DNA of 64,000 nucleotides from Ascarosepion bandense (taxonomy: Eukaryota; Mollusca; Cephalopoda; Sepiida; Sepiidae): positions 281,501 through 345,500 of the forward strand of contig JBBBDQ010001124.1 of assembly GCA_037127315.1 (NCBI GenBank), in the 5' to 3' direction. Every line of letters starts with the position of its first letter. Position 1 is the first letter of the stretch. This document shows, one piece after another, positions 1 through 10,945 of the stretch. A program made the position numbers and the translations under genes. The notes under the pieces were generated by a model. That model ran no database searches and was not told the origin of the DNA. It was given only the letters and a program-made list of their open reading frames with translations.

Positions 1-58
1 ATCGGAGTCTAACCGTACTGATGAGCTGTGATACAGCGAAACAGATCTGTCTGCGGAT

Positions 59-62
<4 letters not shown>
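1..62 (+). repeat. tRNA-derived repeat (family B), 3' tail fragment
   Basis: The window opens inside a repeat whose reverse complement recurs near 19236-19275 and 27890-27945 and whose head is seen in full near 20250-20340. Only the segment after the tRNA-like head is present (gctgtgatacagcgaaacag and on). It runs straight into a (TA)n tract, as the other copies do. This copy is uninterrupted where the 19 kb copy is split by a solo LTR, so it serves as the empty-site reference for that insertion. Confidence 0.7.

Positions 63-145
<83 letters not shown>
63..145. repeat. (TA)n microsatellite
   Basis: About 83 bases of pure TA dinucleotide form the tail of the family B repeat. The longest other TA tracts in the window are at 851-876, 1164-1190, 3942-3978, 4398-4425, 9087-9110, 13134-13156, 18721-18753, 27836-27885, 54052-54079 and 62410-62450. 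Many of them sit at junctions of mobile elements. Confidence 0.95.
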
Positions 146-148
<3 letters not shown>

Positions 149-494
149 TTGGTACAGAACCTGATTACATCTATGAAAGTATATAGCTGAATACAATTAG
201 AGATTTTCAAAAACGGAGCAACCAGTTTCGTTGCCACTCTTTAGGCCTCATCGAGAGATAAAGAATTGGAACAAAATAAATCTAGGAATGATTGAAGTAG
301 GGTAAAAAACAACTGAAAATGATAGCGAGTCCTAGTAAACATTCACACTTTTTGCAGAGAGGTTTGCAGGACCTGATATACGGAGCCTCTAGTACTCTTA
401 AATGGAATACAATGTGTGACTGGGACATAACCATGAACAAGTCCACACTAAAAAACAGCAGTACACTTTGTTATTTATAAGCTGCTCACATATA
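146..494. other. No recognised feature
   Basis: AT-rich sequence in which I recognise no coding, RNA or repeat signal. Confidence 0.5.
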
Positions 495-790
495 CGTTAT
501 TTTTAATGGCTACTCGTTTTTGAGTAGATGCTCTTTTTCTTTATAATTAAACAGTATATTTATAAATATCTACTAGCCTGCATCCTTCAGCAGGATTTGA
601 ACTTTAGACCCCCTATAGACCACAAGCAGCTTTCCGTTGGTCTATAAGAGGTCGCAAGTTTGAAGGATGCATATTTTCTTCACAAGATTGCTCATATTCA
701 GGCTGGCAGATATATAAAAATATACTGTTTAATTTAAAAAAAAAACATACTACCCACTCAAATACAAGTCTCCATTAGAAATAATGTTCA
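495..790. repeat. Imperfect inverted repeat with a tRNA-like centre
   Basis: A left arm near 495-598 (ending ttaaacagtatatttataaa) recurs inverted near 700-790. Between the arms, 600-669 forms a long imperfect hairpin closed by gcatccttc / gaaggatgc, with an inner stem tatagacca / tggtctata. On the minus strand the closing segment reads like the 3' half of a tRNA (a TTCAAATCC T-loop followed by GAAGGA), close to a tyrosine-type acceptor, but the D-arm is not convincing. One arm of the same family recurs at 55784-55865. It could be a fold-back element or an old tRNA-derived palindrome. Confidence 0.55.
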
Positions 791-849
791 AACAACTAAA
801 TTTAAAAATATCAGTTAATCCATTTCATAACATTCTGTAAGATTTCATA

Positions 850-876
<27 letters not shown>

Positions 877-880
<4 letters not shown>

Positions 881-1158
881 TATTTATAAATGGAACTTTG
901 TGTGTGTGTGTGTCCATTGCCTATAGACTCCGAAACGGCTGAACCGATTTTCTTGAAAATTTACACAGTTGTACTATAAGCATCTGCGAGTGTTCTTAGC
1001 TAAATTTTGTGTCGAGGTATCCCCGATAAATATCGAAAAAATCGGGTTATAGAAGGAGTGGTCCGGTTTTAATCAAATTTGATACACTCATAGACAAAGA
1101 CATAAGAAATGATATTCAGAAGTTTCAAGGTTGCAGTTCTTACAATAGTGCAGAAAAT

Positions 1159-1194
<36 letters not shown>

Positions 1195-1576
1195 GCAAGA
1201 TGTTTGTGTGTCTGTTTATCTGCCTGTATGTCTGTATTTTTTTCAGCCCTTTCATTTTAGTTTTTGTTTCGGGTTTGGCTCTAAGTAGGTATAATTGTAG
1301 TTTTTAATCTCAGCCATGATGCCATTTACTCAGAGGACTTATTTAGCCTTCAAAATTCAGTTTATGACGAGAAAACTTATTTGATATTGATACCAGGAAT
1401 TCAAAATTTGACTTACATCCATTCATTTTTCTTTCGGTCTATGGTTTCACTTTAACTGGAAACAGCTATTGCTTTTTAGTCTTTCGTGCCAACGTCCAAA
1501 GAGTCTGAGCTCCAGGACCATGGGTTAGTTTTAAAAGCCTTCATTACACCCGAGCAACACCGGGCTATACTGCTAG
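877..1576 (+). mobile_element. Non-autonomous Helitron-type element, copy 1 (5' end lost)
   Basis: One of seven copies of a family of up to about 740 bp. The family begins A|TCTAAACTTATTTATAAATGG. It ends in a short hairpin (CCCG..CGGG) followed about 10 bases later by CTAG|T. No inverted termini or target duplication are visible. A TC start, CTAG end, subterminal hairpin and A-T insertion point are the hallmarks of Helitron rolling-circle transposons. This copy lacks the TC start, which has been replaced by a (TA)n tract, and has an internal (TA)n at 1164-1190. No Rep/helicase coding is seen. Confidence 0.75.
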
Positions 1577-1598
1577 TATATATATATATATATATATA

Positions 1599-1803
1599 AT
1601 CGTGTGCCCCCAAGCAAGGCATTTTACTGCCACTGTTATGCAGGGGGTTACATAGGAGAAATGTTATGTGAAAGAGTTACAGGGGGTGTCAGGAAGAGAG
1701 TATGAGAAGGAAGAAAATACTGATGAGAGTGGGGTGGACGGAGAAAAAAGCAAGACGGAGGGGATGTAATTTAGTGAGGCAGGAGATGACTATTGACTAG
1801 GTA
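1599..1803 (-). mobile_element. Jockey/CR1-like LINE, 3'-UTR fragment
   Basis: Read on the minus strand this is the 3' end of the commonest LINE in the window: a short untranslated tail ending in the motif GCAGTAAAATGCCTTGCTTG. It lies directly after a (TA)n tract that follows the Helitron-type element. No coding remains. Confidence 0.7.
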
Positions 1804-3549
1804 CTTCCAAAAAGTTGCTTAATAAACAGCATAGTATGAAGGAAAAAGACCCCAAACTAAATAAAATCAAAGTTTTATCAGCAAAATGTGTATATTATCA
1901 TTAAGATGATAGATCAAAGCATTTTTAATAATTTTAAAAATTTTTTAATTATTTCTAACGCGTTAGAAATTTTTGTAGAAAATCTTTTTTCTTACGTCAG
2001 TGTGAGACCTAAATTGACGCATAGTTTATTACGTAAAAAAAACATAATATTCTGCAATGCCCTTTTTTGACCATGAAAGACACATTAATTTGGAAATTCT
2101 TGCAAAAATCAAATAATGGTTGGATTTTGATGAAAATTTCAGGACTTATTCATAATTGACTGAAATCAATTTTGAAATAATAATTTTTTTTTTGTAAGAT
2201 ATTGATAAAAACATTTTTTTTTTTCACATATGTTACCCCCAACCAAGTAATTTCCAGAAATGCTTAAAAATTCGACATTGGGCCCCAATAAACCTAATAT
2301 AATTAAATTCAGGAGTCAGTCAGAATGCTAATCAACTGTTTTTTTTTTTCTCCAATAGTCCCCAATTTTCTAAAAAAGTAGGTCTGAATTGCGAAAAATG
2401 CAGAAAAAAGAAACAAAAATTTCAATGAATCATAAATTTTTACAAGAATAAATTTTTTTCTAATAATATATAAAGTTTCAAAAATATTTTTAAATTTCTT
2501 CCTTAACTGGGTGGGCTAGAGTATGAAATTAATGTATGAAGATTACATTTAATAATCAAAAATTGAAAAGCTTAATACAAATGATTGACCCTGTCAATTT
2601 TTTAAATAATTAAAACATTTTAATTGTGTGCATTTTGATTGCTCATATTTTATTTATACGGATGGCCGTATGTAATATTTATTATTAAAGTAACTGATAT
2701 ATTTTAATTCCTAATTTTGTAATTTTGTTTTAAAAATTGTGAAATTCACAATTTGTGGAGGTACCTAAAAAGAATACAAAAAATAGATATTAAAAATAAA
2801 AATTAATAAATGCCATAAAATTTAATAAATTATTGAGTTACCTCTGCTGTTATTTTCATTCTTATTAAATTATACAATTTTTTTAAAGAAAGTTTTGTAT
2901 TGTTTTAATTTTTATTTTTCATAAAACATCTTCCAACGTAAGCCTACAAAGCTAAACTAACAAAAATTCCATGAAATATTGGATAATTGCTGAAAACAGT
3001 GTTAACTTTTTAATTTTAACATAGTTAAAAAGAAAAAAACGATTTGTATGAATAAGATTTATACCAAATTCATCTTCCATACTTGGCATTTTTTGGCCGG
3101 CTACTGTAAATCATATCATTAACACCTCCTTGACAAGTGTTAACAGATGTAATAACAAGGATACTGTAATTGAGAAACGCTTTTTTTTAAATATTTCAGA
3201 AAGTAAGCAAATAATTCTTGTTTCAAGCCAACTTAAGGTAAGTTTAAAGTCAGTAATTTGAATAAAATAATGTGTCAGTGAGGTGTATTTTATTTTTGTA
3301 AGCTTTTTTAAAACTTTTAAAATGACTTCTGTTTGCAATCGATGAAAAATGGTAGAAAATTTGAAATTTTAACTTTTTTTAAAATCTACAAAATTTTTGA
3401 TTCCGATCTATATAAATTTGGTTTGAAATACACCAGGGTATTTTGCTTACTGTAATTAGTAAATTTAATTTCTTGGCTTTCAATTAGAGCTAAAATTAAA
3501 GCTTCAAGAAAACTTTTTATTTTTAAAAATTAAATTGAGGTATCAAAAA
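1804..3549. other. Very AT-rich stretch, no recognised feature
   Basis: Long T and A runs. Short open frames (for example 1888-2070 plus and 3111-3338 minus) are AT-biased, low-complexity and match nothing I know. I see no repeat shared with the rest of the window. Confidence 0.5.
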
Positions 3550-3938
3550 TGAGTGGAGATACCTACTATTGACTTGAAATTTGAATTCTTTGAGCTGTTG
3601 AGAAAGCAAGTAAGTGGAAGGGAATTCCACAGGCAGGAAGTGTGAGAAAAGAAGCTGCTGGAGTAGAATTTGCATTTACAATTTATTGGTTTCACAGTAA
3701 AAGGGTGGGATCTAGTTGCTTATCTTGTGGTTCGAGGAAATTCATATATAGGGGGCACCAGTGAGCTAAGTTCATCAGAGCAGAAGCCATAAAAGTAATT
3801 GTAGAAGAGACACAGGGAAGCCACACTGTGTCGGTGAGAAAGTGACTGTATCCTAGCTGCCAAGTCGGGATCGATCACATTACAGATTCTCCATTGGATT
3901 TGGCTGAGGATAGCAGGAGCACCTGACCAGATATGGCA

Positions 3939-3943
<5 letters not shown>
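3550..3943 (-). pseudogene. Jockey/CR1-like LINE, C-terminal and 3'-UTR fragment
   Basis: The minus strand encodes the conserved C-terminal tail of this LINE family: a CHIWSGAPAI-like segment, then a SLCLFYKY-like segment, then a GTR-SHPF block. It closely matches 40440-40700 of the better copy. It is 5'-truncated at a (TA)n tract (3942-3978) and carries small indels, so it is not functional. Confidence 0.75.
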
Positions 3944-3978
<35 letters not shown>

Positions 3979-3980
<2 letters not shown>

Positions 3981-4392
3981 TAGGTAGGTTGGCCTTATGG
4001 GGTCAAACAGATGTCAACAGCCAAGGGAATTGGGTTTTTTTCAGAGGTCAACCTCTTCAAAACAGCCTGAACTGCTCCAGACAGATCCAACACCAATATT
4101 TGGAACTGGACTCTCTTTCCTTTTTGATTTCGTTCTTTCCTTATTTCACCTCTTTACCCTTATTTTTATTGTTTTTTTTTTGTTTTGTTTTGTTTTTTGT
4201 AATTTTGTGTTTATTATTATTCTTATTGTTATCCCTCTCTTCATTTTAAGAAAAGACTCATTCCAGCAGAAATTTTGTACCAGATGGAAGGAATATTGTA
4301 GGGTCTGATGAAATGAGCTAATTAAACTCATTGAAATTAGCTTTAGTTTATAACCAATTGAAATGACGTGTTGAGTTTTCCTTTATAAATTT

Positions 4393-4397
<5 letters not shown>
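3979..4397 (+). repeat. Hammerhead-bearing repeat, putative Penelope-like terminal region
   Basis: The sequence between two (TA)n tracts begins with a G-rich leader (taggttggccttatggggtc) and contains the hammerhead-like motif at 4302-4355. The layout of hammerhead, then an AT-rich stretch, then a (TA)n tract matches the 55.6 kb copy. Penelope-like elements are known to carry hammerheads in their terminal repeats. No RT or GIY-YIG coding is seen here, so the assignment is inferred. Confidence 0.4.
4302..4355 (+). ncRNA. Hammerhead ribozyme-like motif (all core positions match)
   Basis: The core CTGATGA is at 4305-4311. A perfect 6 bp stem II follows (AATGAG 4312-4317 with CTCATT 4327-4332), then GAA 4333-4335. 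Stem III runs from A4336 to T4351, with one U-U mismatch and one G-U pair, closed by a UUUA loop. The cleavage triplet ends at A4352. Stem I is short: GGT 4302-4304 with ACC 4353-4355. Every invariant hammerhead residue is present. The weak points are the 3 bp stem I and the A-U closing pair of stem II. Activity is not shown. Confidence 0.5.
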
Positions 4398-4428
<31 letters not shown>

Positions 4429-4439
4429 GATTTTTGTTA

Positions 4440-6540
4440 ATCTAACAGATTTTTTTTTTATTGATGCATCTACTCAAATAACAAGTATTCACTAAAATGT
4501 TTAAAGTGATACAAAAATATTGGTTGTGGGCAGGGTGGGGATGTCCTGCTTTGTTTTCCCTAAGCAAAAGTGGGGATTTTTCTTTGTAGACTCATTTCTG
4601 GACATTTCTCAGTTAAATCGTTTATCTGCTGTTTTATATAGTAATTTTCAGTGTTAGCTTAGATTTAATATTTTTGTAAGGCTTTTTTTTTATCATGTAG
4701 CCTTTCTATTAAAAAGGATCTTTTCCCCTTCACTTTTTGTTTGATTCAAAATAGGATTATTTATGTTAGACGTTTTCCTGATTTTTCGCATTAGTCAGCC
4801 GAAGAGAATATTGGATGCATATTTCTCGTGATTATCAAAATAATTCTTTTTAAGTCATTCAGCATTGTCTATACAAATGTAAGCTCCATCCCTAAGCCAA
4901 TATTTAACTTTATTTATAGTAAACCAAAATTTGTTTTTGAATATTCCTATCTGTAAAAGAAGAAAATCATAGCTGCTCATATATACTATATTATTTTAAA
5001 TATATTATTTTAAATATGATAATAGCATATTTAAAATATATGAAGCCATATTTTCAATCACTAATACATATAATTTTGTCAAAATTCTTTGTAATTGCCT
5101 GATTTTGATGACACTGTAAAGACCATATTTTTTCTTTAAGACAAAACAAATATAATTCCTAATTTAAACATCTCATTTTAAACAAAATTTCCACACAGTC
5201 AACTGGATTTGTTTTATTTCTTTTTCTGAAATTTTTATTACACTTTTATAAATTCCTTTTCAGAAGTTAAGTACTGTGGATTCCGGTTAATTAGTCCGTA
5301 ATAGCCACTTAGTACTACTAAGGACCGATTGTGCAAAAATAAGCTTAAGTGCTTTGTCCTTTTTATGCAAATCTGTTTAAAAAGAAAGACAACTCCTATA
5401 TATATTGTTTTCAATATATTTTATTTCAGCAGAATTCACTGTACATACTTTACTCTCCATTTGTATAATTATTGAATGATTTGTGGTCAATGTTGAATTA
5501 GTTATCATAATACTGGTTCTCGTGTGCCACCCTTCTCTCAAGGCCTTTCCCTCCCCTTACAACACACGCACTATACCTAAAAAATAGAGGATATATATTT
5601 GTCTTAAGAAATTAAATCTCAAATACTTAAAATTAGAAAAGCAGAAACATGATCCAAAGCTTTTGTTTTTTCCCAGCAAGTGGTTTCCTTGCATGTTTGG
5701 GGTTCCTCCCTTACATCTACAAGACTATACTCCAAAAACAATGGAGTTTTATATTTCAAGGTCATGAAATTTGACAACGGAAATAGTCTGATGAAGAAAG
5801 TGTTTGAATTAAAAGAAGTGTGTGGGTGTGTCAGTGTATATGTACGTGTATTTAGTTGCAAGCAGTAACCCCCACCCCTGCTCACATTAACTAACCAAAA
5901 AGAAACAAAGTTATTTGCTTTTAGTTTTCATTTTTTTTTATGTTTGACACAAAGTTTTTAATACAAAAACCATTTTGTATTTCCATTTTCAAAATAAGCC
6001 AAGAATATAATATTTGTGCTTAGTATGGCAACAGGCCACAGCTGTAGGACACACAGTGAGAATTAGATTCACTCCAGTACAAATTGTCTTGCTAATCACT
6101 ACTGTACTGCCTATGAAGAATGTAGAAAAAAATATTGGACATAATTTTTTAATGTCAATTTCTTCTGCTATTACCATCCCCATAAGATTCCTTCCAAAAA
6201 TAGTTTTAAAGCCTTTTAACAAATTGAATCTGTTCTGAATTCACAAACAAAATAATCATTTTCAGAAGCAACGTATTAAATTAAGCTGCCATGTAATTCT
6301 TTTTCTGATTTCATATACACCATCTACATTTATCTACAATATTTTTTCTGTTTGCTCCTTTATGGTCAATATCAAAATTATGTGACATACTACAATCTCT
6401 ATAATATTAAGCTCTCTAGAAATACTCAAAACATTAAATTGAACAGCATGAGAAATAGTCTTTGATCAGGAAAGAACAGACATTAGATTTAAGGCTCCAA
6501 AATTCTTCCAAAATTTACAAAATTGTGTCCCATTTTCTGA
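4440..6540. other. AT-rich stretch, no recognised feature
   Basis: No mobile-element signature or convincing gene is seen. A small A/T palindrome lies at 4985-5045. Open frames at 5619-5885 (minus), 5989-6222 (minus) and 6014-6238 (plus) overlap each other, are low-complexity and have no recognised domain. Confidence 0.5.
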
Positions 6541-6544
6541 AACA

Positions 6545-6893
6545 ATAGTCAAGTACACAGAACCTTGCAAAAATCTTGTGTTAAAAATTTATTATTATCA
6601 GTGTAGTTGGTCTTGTACATTTTAATATTTCTGGCCATTTAGTGTAACTATCAGCTACCACGAGATAGTATACTCTGTTTAATGGTCAGGCAAACTCTAT
6701 ATATATTCTAAACCATGGAATATTGGTTTTCAGCCAAGATTTAAATTTTTTCAAGTGTTGACTTTGCTACTGGAGCACAGCCTCTGATGATTTTATGAAA
6801 TTTTCAACTTCTTGATCTATTTTTGGCCACTATATATAATACCTCATTAAGAATTTCATCCCAGAAATTCATGGATGCCCTATGTGAAATTCT
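6545..6893 (-). pseudogene. Gypsy 1 integrase fragment
   Basis: The minus-strand translation contains the HHCC-type entry (LKEFHIGHP) followed by a Y-WPKIDQE block and a SYTKWPE block typical of Gypsy integrase cores. Stops and frameshifts interrupt it. The downstream core with the second and third catalytic acidic residues is not recognisable. It follows the RT fragment directly, so RNase H has been lost. Confidence 0.65.
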
Positions 6894-7500
6894 TTTAGCA
6901 TGCTTTTTTGCAACAATGCTGGTCTCACAATTTTTTTTGTGTACATAAGTATATCATCTAAATATGCTTGTGCATAATCCAAATCGGCAAGCATCGTATC
7001 CATAATCTGTTGGAATATGCTTGGTGCTACCTTTATACCGAAAGGAACCTGGTTAAGTTTGTATAGTCCTCTGGGAGTATAGTTTTGAGTACTCCTCATC
7101 TACCAGTACTTGTAGGTAACTGTCTGACAGTTCCAATTTAGAAAAAATTTACCACCATTTAATTTGTCAAACATTTCCTGTGGACTTGGTAAGGGTTAGT
7201 TATGTTTCAAACTTTCATTTTAGCCCCATTGAAAAATCAGAACATACAGGGATTTTATTATTAATTTTTTTTTTTTTTACATAAAGTGTTGGTGATGCCC
7301 ATTCAGAGTATTTTGTTTTTGATATCATGCCTAATATTTCTAGTCTCTCTAATTCCTTATTAATTGGTTATAAAACAGCAAAAGCTACACCCCTTTTTGG
7401 CTTAAATCTTGGTCTGACATTCTCTTTTACTTCAAATTTAGCTTCTGTTTTTGTACATGTCTCTAGATCTTCGGAGAAGACTTCTGGAAAATTCCTTTTT
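6869..7500 (-). pseudogene. Gypsy 1 reverse transcriptase fragment
   Basis: The minus strand encodes the RT palm: a GLYKLNQVPFGIKVAPSIFQ block, IMDTML and the catalytic AYLDDIL box at about 6950-7090. Upstream (about 7300-7500) is the RT entry with a KYSEWASP-like block, in another frame. The LDD catalytic pair is intact but the gene is broken by frameshifts. Close relatives are the K02A2.6-like Gypsy group of metazoans. Confidence 0.8.
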
Positions 7501-7904
7501 AATGCATTCTTTAATTTTTCAGTTGCTGTGTTCGCACTGGAGGTAACAATATTTATTTTGTTGCAGAAAGAGTTAATTGGGAGGTTCCAAAGATCGAATA
7601 ATGCAATTTAATCTGTTCCAAATTAATTAGTTGTATTCTTTAATACAAACACCACCGTTTCTTCAGTTTTGACATCAAAAGAAATTTTATAGGTGAATTT
7701 ACCCATAAAGTTCAATTTCTTTCCTGAAACTCCATGAACAACTTTTTTTTAGAAGTGAATAAACTGGGTTTAACCATTTTTCTGGTGATATCAGTTAAAG
7801 ACATGTTCAAAGTCTCATTAATTTTTTTTCTTGATGCTTTTTGACTTTACACCATGTATTTAACTTTTTCACATGCATTTTATTTTTCTTTCATTTTTTT
7901 TGTA

Positions 7905-8890
7905 TTTGCAATAAGTACTTTTGTGTCCTACCCTCCCACATTCATAGCATCTTTTGTTTTTAAAAAACAATTACTTTTGAAATGTTTACCTCCACAACAG
8001 TGACAAGTAGTATTGAGAGTGGGGTTTATCATCCTTTTTTAATGTTCTGTTAGGAGTTGAAAAACATCTAGTATTTTTTCTTAGATGGCCAACACTATGT
8101 ACTTGTGAAATGTGTCTTTCTTCAATCCTTGCGATATTAAGTTTTAGATTTACAATATGTTGACACTCTTCCGCTGTTTTCTGGAGAGTTAATCTGGGAT
8201 CTATTTCTAATTTAGTATCTTGGATCTTATTTCTGCATCTTTATTAGAAGTTAAGCCCTGTACAAATATGATGCATTTAAATAAATCCAGAGTTAATTCA
8301 TTTAACTTGAACTTCTCATATTGATTCATGACTCCTGCATGACAGTCTTTGTCACATTTTACTAAGTTAAAACATTGCCATCATGTATTGAATAATGAAC
8401 TCCTATCACCAAAACTTTTGGATGGTATTACTACAGATTCATCAAAATTTATCTCACCTGGTTTTTTTTTTTTTTTTTTTTTTTTTTTTGCAAAATAAAA
8501 TTTACATACTTTTCATGTTCAGCAAGGGATAATTTTCTTAATAATAAACAACCTTTCTTTACATCATTCTAATGTGAATAATCCCTTTTGAAGATCCCTT
8601 AATATCTGCTATAAGTTGGAAAAGTTATCCCTTTGTCTGGATTGTATCAAAATTTGATAATTGAATTAGTAACAGCATCTGAAGTGAATATATGTGATGT
8701 TTTTTCTTCTATAGTTTTATTAAATAATAATTACAATTTCTGTTGTAATTGTAATTGCTGTTCATGTTGTTTTTGTTGCTGCAATTCTTGTTGTGGCTTT
8801 TGTGGATTTTAATTCTTCCATTTTTCTGTACTCCACTAAATATTTTGTTGATTAATTTTTGAATAACTTCGCCTGGTTATTTCTCTGTAG
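7905..8890 (-). pseudogene. Gypsy 1 gag with two CCHC zinc knuckles
   Basis: On the minus strand near 7920-8010 two zinc knuckles are visible. The first is C-x2-C-x3-H-x4-C (CHCCGGKHFKSNC). The second, one frame over, is C-x2-C-x4-H-x4-C (CYECGRVGHKSTYC). Upstream is a gag-like segment with YEKFKLNEL and FKCIIFVQGLT blocks, preceded by a Q-rich start region near 8730-8800. A run of 30 or so T's at 8463-8489 interrupts it. The knuckles would bind the element's RNA. Confidence 0.7.
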
Positions 8891-9109
8891 TTCTGCAAAT
8901 ATGACATCCCTTTGGTGAAATGATAAATATTAACTGAATATCCTATTTCAACATGTAGGATACATAATTATTTTTGTTTGTTTCCTCCTGTTGCCACTTT
9001 TGTAAAGTCACATATATGAGAAATAATGCATTCGAAGAATATTGACAGACTTTTTCTTTTTGACCTTGAATGCTTATTATGTACCTATATATATATATAT
9101 ATATATATA

Positions 9110-9424
9110 TCTGAACTTATTTATAAATGGACCTTTGTGTGTGTGTCTCCGTTACCTATAGACTCCGAAACGGCTGAACCGATTTTCTTGAAAATTTACG
9201 CAGTTGTATTATAAGCGTCTGCGAGTGTTCTTAGCTAAGTTTTGTGTTGAGGTACCCCCGATAAATATTGAAAATCGATAATCAAAAAAATCGGGTTATA
9301 GAAGGAGTGGTCCAATTTTAATCAAATTTGATGCACTCATAGACAAAGACATAAGAAACGATATTCAGAAGTTTCAAGGTTGCAGTTCTTACAATAGTGC
9401 AGAAAATCAATAATATATATATAT
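9110..9424 (+). mobile_element. Helitron-type element, copy 2 (3' half lost)
   Basis: This copy starts ..A|TCTGAACTTATTTATAAATGG and follows the family to the internal (TA)n, where it stops abruptly. The missing half includes the hairpin and CTAG end. The break lies exactly at the microsatellite that is polymorphic in length between copies, suggesting rearrangement there. Confidence 0.75.
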
Positions 9425-9581
9425 CTCCAAGTGAGTATAGAATGAGGAGAGAAAAAAAAATTTTTCCTGTCCAAAACATTAATTTAAAACAGTGCTCAAT
9501 ATATGATGTATAGAGCTGTGAATATTTATTATAAATTATGTTTTAGAACATGTACATAATTTTTCCTATATAATATGTCCT

Positions 9582-9640
9582 CTTCTCTACAATCATATGT
9601 TTGTTTCAATGTTGGGACTCCAACATATCATCGGGAGAAG
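9582..9640 (-). ncRNA. Hammerhead ribozyme motif in Penelope-like element (one core change)
   Basis: Minus-strand layout: stem I CTTCTC with GAGAAG (6 bp); core CCGATGA instead of CTGATGA; stem II ATGTTG with CAACAT; intact GAAA; stem III ACAA with TTGT; cleavage after an A in GTA. The U-to-C change in the core should impair it. The sister copy at 55592-55647 differs in both strands of stems I and II while keeping pairing. That covariation supports a real ribozyme ancestor. Confidence 0.7.
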
Positions 9641-9660
9641 GAAAGAGTAAGAGTTTGGAA

Positions 9661-9978
9661 TCAGCCTCTGTTTATATTTGGTTCATTGTTGTTGTGGGGT
9701 TGGTTGGGGTTATTGATAATTAAGGGAATGTGTCTTTCGTTTTGACCATTAGACTTTTGAAGAACCTGGTGTGTAAGTGTGAAATTGTTGATTAATGGTA
9801 TTATCTGTTGGAATGTACGTTTTATAAGTCGGGTATATCTTTTGGTTAGAATTTCTAAGAGAGCGGCGTCTGGAGTGGTCAGTTTTGTGTGTTTGTGTGG
9901 GGGTTCTTTTTTGGGTGTGTGGTTTAGGAACTTATTCTGTTTGCTGACCTTTAGGACGGCTTTATGGTTGGCTATCAT
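9661..9978 (-). pseudogene. Open stretch in the 3' part of the Penelope-like element
   Basis: A 105-codon open frame rich in Asn, Thr, Pro and Lys. I recognise no domain. The related copy at 55440-55560 is also partly open, but the reading is different, so this is probably untranslated element sequence that happens to lack stops. It lies between the GIY-YIG fragment and the hammerhead. Confidence 0.35.
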
Positions 9979-10372
9979 TTAATTGATTGATGTCTGTTGT
10001 AAGCGGACCTATTTCATGTATTAACTTTGATCCTGTGGCTAGGTTTTCACTTTGGGGTTTCTTAGATAGACGTGATAAGGGTGGGGTGTTTTTTCTTTCC
10101 AATTTTGATTTTTCCGGTATGGAATATTTTTTTATTTTATAGGGTTTTTTTTATATTTTTTTATTTTATATTCAAGTTTGGAGTATTATTGTATTTAGGC
10201 GAAGTTATTTCAAGAAATCTAAACTTGTATTTTTTAGCAAATAAATGCAAATTAGCATTTTATCAGTTTTTTATATAAAGTTGTATATTTAATCTTAATT
10301 TTAAGTTTAGAGGATCGTTTTTTTCTTTTAATTTTTTTTAATATTATTTTTTCTATAAATTATCATTTGGAA

Positions 10373-10945
10373 TCCTATTTATTTATTTTAATTTTTTTAT
10401 ATTTTATTTATTTAGATATTTTTGCGGGTATTAGATCTTACTTTAAGGATTTATTAGATCGATTTTTTTCTATAGCATTTTTTATCTTTTATAATAAAAA
10501 TATCTATTCAAATTTCCAGTATTTTTTAGTGTGATTGTAGGGTTAGATCTTACGTGTGCTTACAATTTATTTTTGTGTATGATATAATTATTCTGAAGTA
10601 GTATATATAATCTTAATTTTGAATATCTGAATTTTGATTCTTTTTTGAGTTTGGGAGCCATTTGTTTAATTTTGATTTTTCCAGTACAGAATACTTCTGT
10701 ATTTAAGTAAGGTTATTGCGTTAAGTAAGGTTGTTGATCTAGGCTTTAGTGATAATTTGGGAGCTTTTTTATTTCTTTAATTTTACATTTTATTTATTTA
10801 GATATTTTTGCGGGTATTAGACCTTCCTTTAAGGATTTATTGGATTGATTTTTTCTATAGCATTTTTGATCTTTTATAATAAGAATATCTAATCAAACTC
10901 TTAGTATTTCTTAGCATGATTGTAGGGTTAGGTCCCTAATGTGCT
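10373..10945. repeat. Direct duplication in the Penelope-like 3' region
   Basis: Two copies, about 10373-10566 and 10775-10945, share atttttgcgggtattaga, ctatagcattttt and tgattgtagggttag. Looser repeats extend to about 10100 and 10667. The offset differs between segments, so indels followed the duplication. Confidence 0.65.

Larger units (their letters stand above)
6545..8960 (-). mobile_element. Gypsy LTR retrotransposon 1, decayed internal region
   Basis: Read on the minus strand, gag-like sequence, two zinc knuckles, RT and integrase occur in Gypsy order, with many frameshifts and stops. The gag segment shares the block FKCxIFxQGLT with the plus-strand Gypsy at 34.5 kb, so the two belong to one family. 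I could not identify its LTRs. The RT is joined to the integrase HHCC region near 6890 without an RNase H between them, implying an internal deletion. Confidence 0.75.

Noticed and set aside
601..669. A functional tRNA gene
   Set aside because: The T-loop and acceptor ends look right but the D-arm and anticodon arm cannot be drawn in a standard cloverleaf.
3111..3338. 75-codon minus-strand ORF
   Set aside because: Leu/Ile/Lys-rich by AT composition, no domain and no supporting context.
5268..5340. tactgtggattccggttaat as a pogo-type transposon end
   Set aside because: It looks like such an end but no inverted partner or transposase is nearby.
5989..6238. Overlapping ORFs on both strands
   Set aside because: No recognisable domain, no repeat family and mutual overlap; consistent with chance.
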